The position numbers and the translations under genes were made by a program. The notes under the pieces are model-generated. The model saw only the letters and a list, made by a program, of their open reading frames with translations, had not been told where the DNA came from and searched no databases. Shown here piece by piece: positions 8,598 to 18,049 of a stretch of DNA of 64,000 nucleotides. Source of the stretch: Rhodococcus sp. 06-462-5. GTDB lineage: Bacteria; Actinomycetota; Actinomycetes; Mycobacteriales; Mycobacteriaceae. The stretch is from contig NZ_NOYD01000014.1 of assembly GCF_002258315.1 (NCBI RefSeq), forward strand, positions 124,001 through 188,000, read 5' to 3'. How positions within the stretch are numbered: the first letter of the stretch is position 1; each line of letters opens with the position of its first letter.

Positions 8598-8897
8598 ATG
8601 ACAACTGTTTCGGAGAACGGACGTGGCATGACCATGGCGCAGAATACGTTTCACGATTTCTTGGCCGATCGCGTCGACGTGATCGCCAAGGTTCATCTGA
8701 ACAGGTCCACCTCGCTGCACGCGGTGATCTCCGACAGCGTCGATGCCTACACCTCGGCGTTCGCGGAGTATCACGGCACGGATGCACCCCTGGATCTACT
8801 CGCTGCTGAGGTCCGCTCGGAACTGAGCGATTTCATCCACCGCTGCGCCGAGGCCGTCGAAGAACCGGAGAACCCGCAGTTTCCCGTTCGTCGCTGA
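8598..8897 (+). CDS. Small hypothetical protein (about 99 aa)
   Basis: A soluble, acidic, mostly helical small protein with no signal peptide or membrane segment. I do not recognise a family. It contains FLADRVDVIAKVHLNRS and a Leu-rich helix ending ELSDFIHRCAEAVEEPE. ATG 8598 is used; ATG 8628 is an alternative that would remove ten residues. It lies between the first initiating transferase and UDP-glucose dehydrogenase on the same strand, but a hairpin precedes it and about 190 bases separate it from the next gene, so operon membership is uncertain. Codon use looks like its neighbours, which supports a real gene. Confidence 0.55.
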   Translation: MTTVSENGRGMTMAQNTFHDFLADRVDVIAKVHLNRSTSLHAVISDSVDAYTSAFAEYHGTDAPLDLLAAEVRSELSDFIHRCAEAVEEPENPQFPVRR

Positions 8898-9028
8898 GAG
8901 ACCTTCGCTTTGCCGGTTGTTCAACTGGTCCTGTGACCGCAGTCTCCTGGGTGACGGTCCTGATCGCCTGTGTTTACTATTCCCGTATGTGCGCGTGACC
9001 TGAAGGCGATGTCCTCCAGGCGCTTACT

Positions 9029-9043
9029 GTGACGGGTCGTCAC
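9029..9043. promoter_or_regulatory. Inverted repeat GTGACG-GGT-CGTCAC upstream of ugd
   Basis: A perfect 6-bp inverted repeat with a 3-base centre lies 45 bases before the UDP-glucose dehydrogenase start. It shares the GTGAC/GTCAC half-sites seen upstream of other polysaccharide genes here (10634, 37920). It could be an operator or a short leader hairpin; no consensus promoter is obvious. Confidence 0.35.
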
Positions 9044-9087
9044 GGGCTCTTTTCGAGTACGCCATTGTTCAGAACGACTGACGGGGA

Positions 9088-10416
9088 ATGGAACAAATGC
9101 GAATCACAGTGTTCGGTACCGGTTACCTCGGTGCCACTCACGCGGCATGTATGGCCGAGCTCGGCCACGAGGTTCTGGGCGTGGACGTGGACCCGGCCAA
9201 GCTCGCGAAGCTCGAAGCCGGCGAGGTCCCGTTCTGGGAGCCCGGTCTCGAAGAGGTGCTGCAGCGCAACATCGCGGCCGGACGTCTGCGGTTCACCGCG
9301 TCGTACCAGGAAGCCGCGGACTTCGCGGAGGTGCACTTTCTCGGTGTCGGTACGCCCCAGAAGAAGGGGGAGTTCGCGGCCGACATGAAGTTCGTGGACT
9401 CGGTCATCGAGACTCTCGCGCCATTGCTCACCAAGCCCGCCGTGATCTTCGGTAAGTCGACCGTCCCCGTGGGTACGGCGGAGCGGCTCGGCAAGATAGC
9501 TCGCGACCTCGCACCTGCCGGTGACGACGTCGAGGTCGCGTGGAACCCCGAGTTCTTGCGCGAGGGCTTCGCTGTCAAGGACACACTGCATCCCGACCGC
9601 TTGGTGCTGGGCGTCGATCGTTCCCGTCCGGGCCGTGCCGAGGAGCTGGCTCGCGAGGTCTACGCGCAGCTTCTCGACGAGAAGATCCCGTTCCTGGTCA
9701 CCGATCTGGCGACGGCCGAGCTGGTCAAGGCATCGGCCAACGCATTCCTGGCCACCAAGATCTCGTTCATCAACGCCATCGCGGAGGTGTGTGAGGCCGC
9801 GGGAGCCGACGTCACCGTGCTCGCCGACGCCATCGGCCACGACGAGCGCATCGGCCGCAAGTTCCTCAATGCCGGCATCGGCTTCGGCGGTGGCTGCCTG
9901 CCCAAGGACATCCGGGCGTTCATGGCGCGGGCCGGCGAACTGGGCGCTGACCAGGCACTGACGTTCCTGCGTGAGGTCGACAACATCAATATGCGACGCC
10001 GCACGCGCATGGTCGAGTTGGCGCGTGAGGCCTGCGGGTCTCTACTCGGTGCACGGGTCGCGGTCCTGGGCGCGGCCTTTAAGCCCGATTCGGACGACGT
10101 TCGTGATTCACCGGCCCTGAACGTGGCCGGGCAGATCCAGCTCCAGGGTGCAGCGGTCAACGTGTACGACCCGAAGGCCATGGAGAACTCCCGCGCACTG
10201 TTCCCCACCCTGACCTACAGCAGTTCCGCGCTCGAAGCGTGCGAGGGCGCTGACGTGGTGCTGGTGCTGACGGAGTGGAAGGAATTCAAGGCACTTACTC
10301 CGCAGGACCTGGAGGGTGCGGTGCGCAGCAGGACGTTGATCGACGGGCGCAACTGTCTGGACCCGGAACAGTGGCGTGCGGCGGGTTGGAACTACCGCGG
10401 GTTGGGCCGTCCCTGA
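9088..10416 (+). CDS. ugd: UDP-glucose 6-dehydrogenase
   Basis: A 442-aa cytoplasmic enzyme that oxidises UDP-glucose to UDP-glucuronate with two NAD+. The N-terminal Rossmann fold shows FGTGYLGATHAACMAELGHE; a central helical domain has VAWNPEFLREGFAV; and the catalytic Cys lies in GIGFGGGCLPKDIRAF (Cys270 from the 9088 start). The C-terminal UDP-binding domain has VLGAAFKPDSDDVRDSPALN. Length is normal for the family. ATG 9088 and ATG 9097 are both possible; GGGGAATGG lies upstream of the second. It supplies glucuronate for the exopolysaccharide and substrate for the epimerase-like enzyme at 17096. It follows the PHPT gene but has its own 190-base upstream region. Confidence 0.96.
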   Translation: MEQMRITVFGTGYLGATHAACMAELGHEVLGVDVDPAKLAKLEAGEVPFWEPGLEEVLQRNIAAGRLRFTASYQEAADFAEVHFLGVGTPQKKGEFAADMKFVDSVIETLAPLLTKPAVIFGKSTVPVGTAERLGKIARDLAPAGDDVEVAWNPEFLREGFAVKDTLHPDRLVLGVDRSRPGRAEELAREVYAQLLDEKIPFLVTDLATAELVKASANAFLATKISFINAIAEVCEAAGADVTVLADAIGHDERIGRKFLNAGIGFGGGCLPKDIRAFMARAGELGADQALTFLREVDNINMRRRTRMVELAREACGSLLGARVAVLGAAFKPDSDDVRDSPALNVAGQIQLQGAAVNVYDPKAMENSRALFPTLTYSSSALEACEGADVVLVLTEWKEFKALTPQDLEGAVRSRTLIDGRNCLDPEQWRAAGWNYRGLGRP

Positions 10417-10913
10417 TCGCAGTGGCAAAGGCCGATTCCTGAAGTTCATTCAAGGGAATGAATTTCGGGACCACTGGGGCATCTTCGATGGAATCCAATT
10501 TTCGCGCTGGTTGCCAGCCCGTATTGGGTACTTCGCTCGCTTCGACGTGCGTCTCGGGGTGCTGTAGCCCTTTATCGGCAGTAAGCACACGCTGCGATAT
10601 AGGATAATTGCCCTAAAAACAACTTCGATACCTGTGACGAGTCACAGCTCATGTTCAATCCGCTTGTCGCAGAGCAATTCTGGGCGGAAAAATTGCTAGC
10701 GCAGTTCGATTGTTCTCGCGGATCGCAGCACTACCTTCGATGTGGTAAACAACGTCAATGCTGTTATTCGTTTGTGATCTATGCCGCTCGCATGGTGGTA
10801 CATCAGACGGCATGGGACTATTTCAATTCGATACCAGTCGCACAGCGGATGGGTATCGATCGGATTCATCCGCTCGCCGGTGGCGTGCGTACTAGTGCAG
10901 AGGAGGGGAGCAC
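10417..10913. other. 497-base gene-free region before PHPT copy 2, with a perfect palindrome
   Basis: No convincing gene is seen; short open frames here lack ribosome sites and recognisable content. Composition is AT-richer than the flanks, especially 10580-10700. It holds the palindrome at 10632-10647 and ends with AGGAGGGG at 10901-10908, which sets the GTG start of the next gene. The length suggests a promoter with a long untranslated leader. Confidence 0.5.
10632..10647. promoter_or_regulatory. Perfect palindrome CTGTGAC-GA-GTCACAG
   Basis: A 16-base perfect inverted repeat (7-bp arms, 2-base centre) about 270 bases before the second PHPT gene. The outer TGTGA/TCACA resembles a CRP/GlxR site, but the spacer between these half-sites is four bases instead of the usual six, so a different regulator is at least as likely. 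Confidence 0.45.
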
Positions 10914-12425
10914 GTGGCAATGGTCGGGGCTGCACACCGCTCTCTCTGGGGATCTCCCCGGCGCTCGGACGTCGTGGCAACGCGCACGCTGACATCGCGG
11001 CATGTGTGGGAACGGAAATACATCGCACGCCTGCGGGTGACCGATGTACTGGCTGTGGTCCTGTCGGTTGCACTGGCCCAGATCGTGCGGTTCGGGAGTG
11101 TCGAGACCACGGCCTTGCTCTCGACCATGACGTACACGGGTGTCTCCGTCGCACTGGCCGGTTTCTGGATCGCGTTCCTCGCGATCTTTCGTACCCGATC
11201 GCCTCGTGTCATCGGCAACGGCGCGGAGGAGTACCGCCGCATCGTGTCGGCCACGTTCCGCCTGTTCGGTGTCATCGCCATCGTGTCGCTGCTCTTCCGT
11301 ATCGACTTCGCTCGCCTCTACCTAGCGATCGCGTTCCCCGTCGGACTGCTCGCACTGCTGCTGAGCCGGTGGACCTGGCGCAAAGCCGTCACTCGGCTGC
11401 GTAGCAAGGGCGAGTACAAGACTTCGGTCCTGATCGTGGGTAGCCGTACGGCCGCGGTGTCGATGGCGCAGTCGTTCGAGAAGTCTGCATCCGCGGGGTA
11501 CGCGGTGGTCGGAATCTGCATGCCCGGCTACGAAGCTCCGCGGGACGGCGTGGTTCACATCGAAGGAACCGACATTCCGGTGCTGGGCGATGAGCACGAC
11601 GTCCTCGCTGCGATCGAAGAGTGCGGTGCCGACACCGTTGCGGTAACGGCCACCGAGCACCTCGGCCACAAGGGTATCCGCAAGATGATCTGGGACCTGG
11701 AGAAGAAAGATGTCGACTTGGTGGTCGCGCCGGGGGTCGTCGATGTAGCCGGCCCGCGACTGGTGATGCGGCCTGTTGCCGGCTTCCCGCTGATTCACGT
11801 CGAGAAGCCGCAGTACAACGGTGCGACTCGGTTCAGCAAGACCGCCTTCGATCTCACATTCGCGGCACTGGTGCTGGTGCTGATCTCACCGATCCTGCTG
11901 GCCGTGGCCATCGCGGTGAAGGCCACGAGTCGGGGCCCGGTGTTCTACAAGTCCGAGCGCATGGGAATCGACGGTAAGCCGTTCTCGATGATCAAGTTCC
12001 GCAGCATGACTATCGACGCGGACAAGCAGGTTGCGAATCTCCTCGATCAGAACGAGGGTGCCGGCGGGGTTCTGTTCAAGATGCGTGACGATCCACGGGT
12101 GACGCCGGTCGGCAAGGTGCTACGGCGTTTCAGTCTCGACGAACTGCCGCAGTTCATCAACGTGCTCAAGCGCGAGATGAGCGTGGTGGGGCCGAGGCCT
12201 CCGCTGCGACGTGAGGTGGAGACCTACAACGGTGAGGTTCGACGGCGATTGCTGGTCAAGCCGGGAGTCACGGGTCTTTGGCAGGTCAGTGGGCGATCCG
12301 ACTTGTCGTGGGAAGAGACTGTGCGGCTCGACCTTTCGTACGTCGAGAATTGGTCGATGGTGGGGGATCTGCTGATCATCGCCAAGACCTTGAGGGCAGT
12401 GGCTGGAAGCGACGGGGCTTACTGA
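10914..12425 (+). CDS. Initiating polyprenyl-phosphate sugar-phosphate transferase (PHPT), copy 2
   Basis: A 503-aa paralogue of the enzyme at 7040 with the same layout: N-terminal membrane helices, Rossmann-like middle domain (SVLIVGSRTAAVSMAQSFE), a further helix, and the C-terminal sugar transferase domain with KSERMGIDGKPFSMIKFRSM, FSLDELPQFINVLKREMS and KPGVTGLWQVSGRS. Differences concentrate in the first 60 residues and in the linker after the Rossmann fold. The GTG at 10914 is preceded by AGGAGGGG at five bases; ATG 10920 is too far from it. It heads the gmd-fcl run and the AT-rich flippase/polymerase block, so it probably starts the fucose-containing polymer, while copy 1 may serve another polymer. 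That division is inference. Confidence 0.95.
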   Translation: MAMVGAAHRSLWGSPRRSDVVATRTLTSRHVWERKYIARLRVTDVLAVVLSVALAQIVRFGSVETTALLSTMTYTGVSVALAGFWIAFLAIFRTRSPRVIGNGAEEYRRIVSATFRLFGVIAIVSLLFRIDFARLYLAIAFPVGLLALLLSRWTWRKAVTRLRSKGEYKTSVLIVGSRTAAVSMAQSFEKSASAGYAVVGICMPGYEAPRDGVVHIEGTDIPVLGDEHDVLAAIEECGADTVAVTATEHLGHKGIRKMIWDLEKKDVDLVVAPGVVDVAGPRLVMRPVAGFPLIHVEKPQYNGATRFSKTAFDLTFAALVLVLISPILLAVAIAVKATSRGPVFYKSERMGIDGKPFSMIKFRSMTIDADKQVANLLDQNEGAGGVLFKMRDDPRVTPVGKVLRRFSLDELPQFINVLKREMSVVGPRPPLRREVETYNGEVRRRLLVKPGVTGLWQVSGRSDLSWEETVRLDLSYVENWSMVGDLLIIAKTLRAVAGSDGAY

Positions 12426-12500
12426 TCACTCATGCCGAGTCCTATTGAAAATTCAGATCTGTCGGGCCCACACATGTGGGGCCTTGGAGGAGCGGAAACG

Positions 12501-13523
12501 ATGAAGCGCGCGTTGATAACTGGGATCACTGGCCAGGACGGTTCATACCTGGCAGAACTCCTGCTCAGCAAGGGATACGAGGTGCACGGCCTGATCCGGC
12601 GGTCGTCCACCTTCAACACCTCTCGCATCGATCACCTGTACCAGGATCCGCACGACAAAGACGCCAAGCTGTTTCTGCACTACGGCGACCTGAGTGACGG
12701 CGCACGGTTGGTCACTCTGCTTACCGAGATCCAGCCGGACGAGGTCTACAACCTGGGTGCGCAGTCGCACGTCCGCGTCAGCTTCGACGAACCCGAGCAC
12801 ACCGGCAACACGACCGGCGTCGGGTCCATCCGTTTGCTTGAGGCCGTCCGTCTCGCGGGACTACAGTGCCGTTTCTATCAGGCGTCGAGCTCCGAGATGT
12901 TCGGCGCAACTCCGCCCCCACAGAACGAAGGGACTCCGTTCTACCCCCGCTCGCCGTACGGCGCCGCCAAGGTCTACGCCTACTGGGTCACCAAGAACTA
13001 TCGCGAGGCGTACGGCATCTTCGCCGTCAACGGCATTCTGTTCAATCACGAATCTCCGCGCCGTGGAGAGACTTTCGTTACCCGCAAGATCACCCGCGCG
13101 GTCGCGCGCATCAAGGCCGGCCTGGAACAGAACGTCTACATGGGCAATTTGGACGCCATCCGCGACTGGGGTTACGCGCCGGAGTACGTCGAGGGCATGT
13201 GGCGCATGTTGCAGGTCGATGAGCCGGACGACTTCGTGTTGGCCACCGGTGGCAACTTCTCGGTGAAAGACTTCCTCGTGGTCGCGTTCGAGCGGGCCGG
13301 CTTGGACTGGGAGAAGCACGTCAAGTTCGACGAGCGCTACCTGCGCCCCACCGAGGTGGACGCTCTCATAGGTGACGCAAGTAAGGCCGAAGCGAAACTC
13401 GGGTGGAAGGCCACGGTGCACACGCCCGAACTCGCGAAAATCATGGTCGACGCAGATATCGCGGCACTCGAGCACGAGGGACGTCCGTGGATCGACCGTC
13501 CGGCACTCCCGGATTGGGCATGA
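12501..13523 (+). CDS. gmd: GDP-mannose 4,6-dehydratase
   Basis: A 340-aa extended short-chain dehydrogenase that converts GDP-mannose to GDP-4-keto-6-deoxy-mannose using bound NADP(H). It begins [20 protein letters not shown], the family's nucleotide-binding signature. The SSSEMFG block and the catalytic pair Tyr153/Lys157 in [11 protein letters not shown] are present, as are [16 protein letters not shown] and [17 protein letters not shown] 12501 is set by GGAGG about ten bases upstream and by the sharp start of homology; an upstream in-frame ATG at 12432 adds unrelated residues. The stop overlaps the next gene's ATG, coupling it to the fucose synthase. Together they make GDP-L-fucose. Confidence 0.97.
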   Translation: MKRALITGITGQDGSYLAELLLSKGYEVHGLIRRSSTFNTSRIDHLYQDPHDKDAKLFLHYGDLSDGARLVTLLTEIQPDEVYNLGAQSHVRVSFDEPEHTGNTTGVGSIRLLEAVRLAGLQCRFYQASSSEMFGATPPPQNEGTPFYPRSPYGAAKVYAYWVTKNYREAYGIFAVNGILFNHESPRRGETFVTRKITRAVARIKAGLEQNVYMGNLDAIRDWGYAPEYVEGMWRMLQVDEPDDFVLATGGNFSVKDFLVVAFERAGLDWEKHVKFDERYLRPTEVDALIGDASKAEAKLGWKATVHTPELAKIMVDADIAALEHEGRPWIDRPALPDWA

Positions 13524-14515
13524 GTACCGTGGCGACGAATGGATCGGCGGTTTCCGATTACACGCCAGCTCCACTCGATCGAGACGCGCCGTTCTACGTT
13601 GCTGGGCACCGCGGTTTGGTCGGATCGGCTATCTGGCGGCAGCTCGAGTCATCCGGTTTCAGCGATCTGATCGGCCGCTCGTCGTCCGAACTGGATCTCA
13701 AAGACCGTGACGCGGTCTTTGCATTCTTCGAGGAGACCAAGCCGGCTACGGTGGTGCTGGCAGCCGCCAAGGTAGGCGGCATTCTTGCCAACAGCACATA
13801 TCCCGTCGATTTTCTTTCGGACAACTTGCGCATCCAGGTGAACGTGTTGGATGCAGCTCTGGCACAGAACGTCGAGCGGGTGCTGTTCCTCGGGTCGTCG
13901 TGCATCTATCCGAAGCTGGCTCCACAGCCGATCAAGGAGGAGTACCTCCTCACCGGGCACCTCGAGCCGACCAACGATGCGTACGCCATCGCGAAGATCG
14001 CGGGCATTCTGCAGATTCAGTCGGTGCGTAAGCAGTACGGCCTGCCGTGGATCTCCGCGATGCCGACCAATTTGTACGGGCCGGGTGACAACTTCTCACC
14101 TAAGGGCTCGCACGTCCTGCCAGCGCTGATCCGTCGTTACGACGAGGCTCGCCGCGACGGTATCGACACGGTGACGAACTGGGGCAGCGGTTCTCCGCGA
14201 CGCGAGTTCTTGCACGTCGACGACATGGCAGCTGCGTGCATCCACTTGCTCGAGAACTACGACGGGCCGGATCAGGTGAACGTCGGCACCGGCGAAGACG
14301 CCACGATCAAAGAGATCGCCGACATCGTGGCAATTGCAGTCGGGTTCGAAGGCGAGACCGAGTGGGACAACTCCAAGCCGGACGGCACACCGCAGAAGCT
14401 TCTGGACGTGACCAAGCTTCGGGACTCTGGATGGAAGCCGCAGATCGACCTGGCGTCTGGCATCGCTTCGACCGTCGAATGGTACCGAGGCCACGTCGAT
14501 AGCCTGCGCGAATAG
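13520..14515 (+). CDS. fcl: GDP-L-fucose synthase
   Basis: A 331-aa extended SDR enzyme that epimerises and reduces GDP-4-keto-6-deoxy-mannose to GDP-L-fucose. Visible motifs are [17 protein letters not shown] (nucleotide binding), [18 protein letters not shown], the catalytic Tyr155/Lys159 in AYAIAKIAG, and [12 protein letters not shown]. An N-terminal extension of about 20 residues precedes the fold. It starts in an ATGA overlap with gmd. About 100 bases separate it from the flippase gene, and GC content falls from that point, so this gene marks the last typical-composition gene before the variable block. Confidence 0.96.
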   Translation: MSTVATNGSAVSDYTPAPLDRDAPFYVAGHRGLVGSAIWRQLESSGFSDLIGRSSSELDLKDRDAVFAFFEETKPATVVLAAAKVGGILANSTYPVDFLSDNLRIQVNVLDAALAQNVERVLFLGSSCIYPKLAPQPIKEEYLLTGHLEPTNDAYAIAKIAGILQIQSVRKQYGLPWISAMPTNLYGPGDNFSPKGSHVLPALIRRYDEARRDGIDTVTNWGSGSPRREFLHVDDMAAACIHLLENYDGPDQVNVGTGEDATIKEIADIVAIAVGFEGETEWDNSKPDGTPQKLLDVTKLRDSGWKPQIDLASGIASTVEWYRGHVDSLRE

Positions 14516-14619
14516 TAAATGGGCTAATAGCAATGACGCACACTAGACCGGCAACTGCCCGGCAAACTGCACGATGTGGCAGGGTTCTTGCAGAAGCCCG
14601 ACCAGAGGCGGGCTGAGAG

Positions 14620-15954
14620 ATGGCCAGGACATCAAGTGCTTCGGCTGAGTCTGCAACCGATGGCGACCTGCGCCTAATTGGTCTAGATAAGCCCATCGAG
14701 CACGTCTGGCACCGTTTCGCTGGTAGGTTCAACCGCTCAATCGGTCCCGCACTCACGTCTATGGCCGCGAATAGTCTCGTTAACTTGATTATTGTGGTCA
14801 TCTCCGCGCGGAAGCTGGACCCTGAGCAGATGGGAGCCTTTCTACTGGCGTATAGCACCATCGTATTCGCGACAGGAATAAATCAGGCGGTCAACGTAGA
14901 ACCGCTGATGCTCGTCGCGAGTCGGAACGCTAGTATCTTGAGCGCAATAAATCGTCGAATGGTTCTGCGGGCGACACTCAAATTTGGCCTTCTCTTGTCG
15001 TCCGCTTTGGCACTGTGCTCGTTGGCGCTTCCACGAACGTGGATACTCCTAGTACTGGCAATGAGTGTGACGCTACCGCTCGTATTAGTGCTTGACGCTA
15101 ACCGCGTCGTACTACAGTCGGGCGCGCGGGGTTGGCAGGCGCTGCGGATTGACTGCCTCCTGTACTTCTCCCTGCTGCTCACATTTGCGCAATTTATGAT
15201 GGGTGGTTCGTCTGCCTTGCATGCGTTAATGGCCTACTTAATTCCCGTGTCTATTACGGGAGGGTGTGTGGTTCTCGCGGTTGAGAATCTTGCGCGTTAC
15301 AGGACGAAACACGGCCTGGCCAAAATTCCAGGCAAGTATCGGAGGGATCTAGGGGCTGAGTTTGGAGTAATGCAAGGCGCAAATCAAGCGATTCTTTACT
15401 CTACACCCTTGTATCTATCGTTAGGAGACACTGCGGGATTTCGGGGCATACAGGTTCTATTCGGACCTATGAACGTGTTGTTTACTGCCATTAGAGTTGC
15501 TGTGGTACCACGAATTACGAAGGCTATTCACCAAAGCCCCGCCCCTGGGGCCTGTTCAGTCTGGCTATCGCAGGGATGGCCAATACTTGCATCGGGTCTT
15601 GCATTCTCAAGTATAGTGATTGGCGTTGGCGACTTCGTTGGGCCATTGTTTCTCGGCGAATCCTTTCAGTATGCGAGGGGGTTAATCCTGCCAATATCTC
15701 TGCAATACTTAGCCCTGTCTCTAATCAGTTTTTCTACTCTAATGCTGAGAGCGACAGCACGCACATCGCTGAGCTTGATCGCTCGCGTGTCTCAAGCAAT
15801 TCTCGCGATTGTTGGCGGACTTATCGCCTGGCGCATCGGCGAATTGGAAACTCTCGGCTGGGCTCTGGCTATATCGACGGGTATTTCTGCGGCAGTATGG
15901 ATTAGCTTGTCGTTCATTGCCGCTCGGCAATTTTCATCGGAAGGAGCAATATGA
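14620..15954 (+). CDS. Wzx-type polysaccharide flippase
   Basis: A 444-aa protein with about twelve hydrophobic helices and a short soluble N-terminus of about 45 residues. The layout fits the MATE-like/Wzx oligosaccharide flippases that move lipid-linked repeat units to the outer face of the membrane. No sharp motif defines the family, so the call rests on topology plus context: a GT4, an epimerase and a polymerase follow with four-base overlaps. ATG 14620 has GAGAG just upstream. Composition is clearly more AT-rich than gmd-fcl and includes codons rare in the neighbours (ATA, TTA, AGG), which suggests acquisition by transfer. Which initiating transferase feeds it is not shown, though copy 2 is nearest. 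Confidence 0.8.
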   Translation: MARTSSASAESATDGDLRLIGLDKPIEHVWHRFAGRFNRSIGPALTSMAANSLVNLIIVVISARKLDPEQMGAFLLAYSTIVFATGINQAVNVEPLMLVASRNASILSAINRRMVLRATLKFGLLLSSALALCSLALPRTWILLVLAMSVTLPLVLVLDANRVVLQSGARGWQALRIDCLLYFSLLLTFAQFMMGGSSALHALMAYLIPVSITGGCVVLAVENLARYRTKHGLAKIPGKYRRDLGAEFGVMQGANQAILYSTPLYLSLGDTAGFRGIQVLFGPMNVLFTAIRVAVVPRITKAIHQSPAPGACSVWLSQGWPILASGLAFSSIVIGVGDFVGPLFLGESFQYARGLILPISLQYLALSLISFSTLMLRATARTSLSLIARVSQAILAIVGGLIAWRIGELETLGWALAISTGISAAVWISLSFIAARQFSSEGAI

Positions 15955-17099
15955 AGATCCTGCATCTAGTACCTCTAATTGGAGCAAATGCAGAATACGG
16001 AGGCCCTGCTCGCGGGACTATCCGTCAGGCTATTGCGTTGACGGATAGAAGTCACTCGGTTACTGTGCTCTCGCTGTGGAAGGGATTAAAACCCGAAGGT
16101 CCGGCAAATGCTGGCGTTGAATTAGTGACTTTTCCTGCCCATCAGCTACCTATTCTGCCGGGATTTGGTGGCCTAGTCTCGATCGCCGCATTGAACTGGC
16201 TGCGCCACAACGTCAGGAATTTTGATGTCGTCCACATTCACGGTGGGCGCGAAGTGTGGATTCTCAACGCATGCCGGATTATATTGAAGGCTGGCGTACC
16301 CTTTGTGATACAAACCCATGGCATGCTGAACCCACGTAAAACAAAGACGGTCCAGTCCTACGATTCCGTGATGACACAGCGCGCCTATGCCCCAGCGGAT
16401 GCAGCTTTGTACCTCACAAACTACGAGGAACGGCAGCTCAATAAATGGAATTGGATGCCGAGGACTGAGCTAGTTTTAAATGGAGTCGATGACCCCGCGA
16501 TGCAGTTGCCAGTGGGAATCGGAGATGGCCGCCTGCGTGTAGTGACCACGGCACGCATACATCCACGCAAGCATATGCCAGATTTGGTAGCGGCGGTGAG
16601 CAAGTTGTTGCAGCAAAACATTCAAATCAGTCTGGACATTTATGGGCCAGACGAGGGGGACGTGGTTAATGTGGAAGCCGCCATTTCCCGGAATGGAGTG
16701 CAAGATAGCGTCCGCTATTGCGGACCGCTGGCGTATGGAGAAGTTAGGTCGGCTTTGAGCCGTTATAATGCGTATGTGCTGCCGTCGCGGCATGAGCCAT
16801 TTCCCAACAGCCTACTGGAGGCGCTAGCCACAGGTTTGCCATCCATCTGTACCGAAGAATGTGGAATAGCTCCGTACTTAGAGGCCAATCACGCTGGAAT
16901 CGTCGTGCAGCATGGAGCAGACGGAATTGCTCAAGGCTTGAAACGGCTTGCTGAGGAGCCGAATCTTAGGCATGAGCTAGGGCAGAATGCCCTTGATCTT
17001 TGCAATAGCACATTCTCCATGAGCGCTGTTGCAGAACGGTTAGAGGAGATCTACCTGCAATCAAGCAGGTCTGACAGAAATCAGGGGGCAAGGTTGTGA
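15951..17099 (+). CDS. Glycosyltransferase family 4 (GT-B fold)
   Basis: A 382-aa cytoplasmic glycosyltransferase. The N-terminal domain has YGGPARGTIRQAIAL, and the C-terminal nucleotide-sugar domain has VVTTARIHPRKHMPDLVAAV, then the GT4 signature VLPSRHEPFPNSLLEALATG with its conserved acidic residues and GIAPYLEANHAGIVV. It begins in an ATGA overlap with the flippase gene and has GGAAGGAG upstream. Donor and acceptor sugars cannot be deduced. Like its neighbours it is AT-richer than the flanking genome and most likely belongs to an exchangeable serotype-like cassette. Confidence 0.92.
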   Translation: MKILHLVPLIGANAEYGGPARGTIRQAIALTDRSHSVTVLSLWKGLKPEGPANAGVELVTFPAHQLPILPGFGGLVSIAALNWLRHNVRNFDVVHIHGGREVWILNACRIILKAGVPFVIQTHGMLNPRKTKTVQSYDSVMTQRAYAPADAALYLTNYEERQLNKWNWMPRTELVLNGVDDPAMQLPVGIGDGRLRVVTTARIHPRKHMPDLVAAVSKLLQQNIQISLDIYGPDEGDVVNVEAAISRNGVQDSVRYCGPLAYGEVRSALSRYNAYVLPSRHEPFPNSLLEALATGLPSICTEECGIAPYLEANHAGIVVQHGADGIAQGLKRLAEEPNLRHELGQNALDLCNSTFSMSAVAERLEEIYLQSSRSDRNQGARL

Positions 17100-18049
17100 C
17101 TTCTCGAGTACTGGTTACTGGCGCAGCGGGGTTTGTTGGCAGCACCATTTCTGACAGTTTGCTTCAAGAGGGCTACGAGGTCTTGGGTGTTGACAGTATG
17201 AACGACTACTATGACCCAGCGATGAAAGAGGACCGGCTGAAGAAACTCTCTGGGAGGGAGCGCTTCACTTTCATCCGGGGTGACCTCCTGGATCTTCCAC
17301 TCAAAGAAATCATCGAATCGGCTAGCTTCGTTGTCCATCAAGCCGGTCAGCCAGGTGTTCGTAATTCTTGGTCTAGTGGCTTCGATGAATATGTAAGTCG
17401 GAATGTTATCCTTACGCAACGCCTTCTCGAAGCTTCGAAAGAATTCTCGATCGAACGATTTGTGTACGCATCGAGCTCTAGCTTGTACGGTAATCAGGAG
17501 CACTGGCCTTGCTCGGAAGCAGCTACACCTCAGCCGTTTTCACCATATGGAGTGACCAAGCTTGCTGCCGAACATCTCGTTTCTTTGTATGCGGAGAATT
17601 TCGGACTGCACACTGCCTCTCTCAGGTATTTTACTGTGTATGGTCCCGGACAGCGTCCAGATATGGCCTTTCACAGATTCTGCGAAGCAACAATTTCCGG
17701 AAACCCCGTAAAGATATTCGGTGACGGGGGCCAGCGGCGCGACTTTACCTACGTCGACGATATTGTCCGCGCAAATATATTGGCCATGACTCATTCGAAT
17801 GTCGGCAAAGGATCCATTTACAACGTTTGCGGAGGGACGGATGCCACCGTGAATGATGTGTTAGAGACGTTGGAACGCATAGCAGGCTCTCCGGTTCCTG
17901 TGGAGCGCGTGCCAGCTGTTTCTGGCGACGTACGCAGAACTGCTGGCGACTCGAAGAAAATTAGAGACGAGCTAGATTGGTCTCCGAAAACGTCGCTTCA
18001 CGACGGATTATCGGCGCAGTTGGCGTGGCACAAAGGTAGGGACCGTTGA
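17096..18049 (+). CDS. NAD-dependent sugar epimerase, UDP-glucuronate 4-epimerase-like
   Basis: A 317-aa extended SDR with GAAGFVGSTISDSLLQEGYE (NAD binding), ASSSSLYGNQ and the catalytic Tyr/Lys pair in FSPYGVTKLAAEHL. The segment DSMNDYYDPAMKEDRLKKL, with a basic residue run after NDYYD, is characteristic of UDP-glucuronate 4-epimerases. That fits the ugd gene upstream, giving UDP-galacturonate from UDP-glucuronate. UDP-glucose 4-epimerase or another nucleotide-sugar SDR is the alternative. It starts at a GTG overlapping the GT4 stop (GTGA) and its own stop overlaps the polymerase start. AT-richer composition matches the rest of the block. Confidence 0.8.
   Translation: MTSRVLVTGAAGFVGSTISDSLLQEGYEVLGVDSMNDYYDPAMKEDRLKKLSGRERFTFIRGDLLDLPLKEIIESASFVVHQAGQPGVRNSWSSGFDEYVSRNVILTQRLLEASKEFSIERFVYASSSSLYGNQEHWPCSEAATPQPFSPYGVTKLAAEHLVSLYAENFGLHTASLRYFTVYGPGQRPDMAFHRFCEATISGNPVKIFGDGGQRRDFTYVDDIVRANILAMTHSNVGKGSIYNVCGGTDATVNDVLETLERIAGSPVPVERVPAVSGDVRRTAGDSKKIRDELDWSPKTSLHDGLSAQLAWHKGRDR

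Noticed and set aside
10632-10647. Calling the palindrome a CRP/GlxR site outright
   Set aside because: The spacer between TGTGA and TCACA is four bases, not six; left as an unassigned operator candidate.
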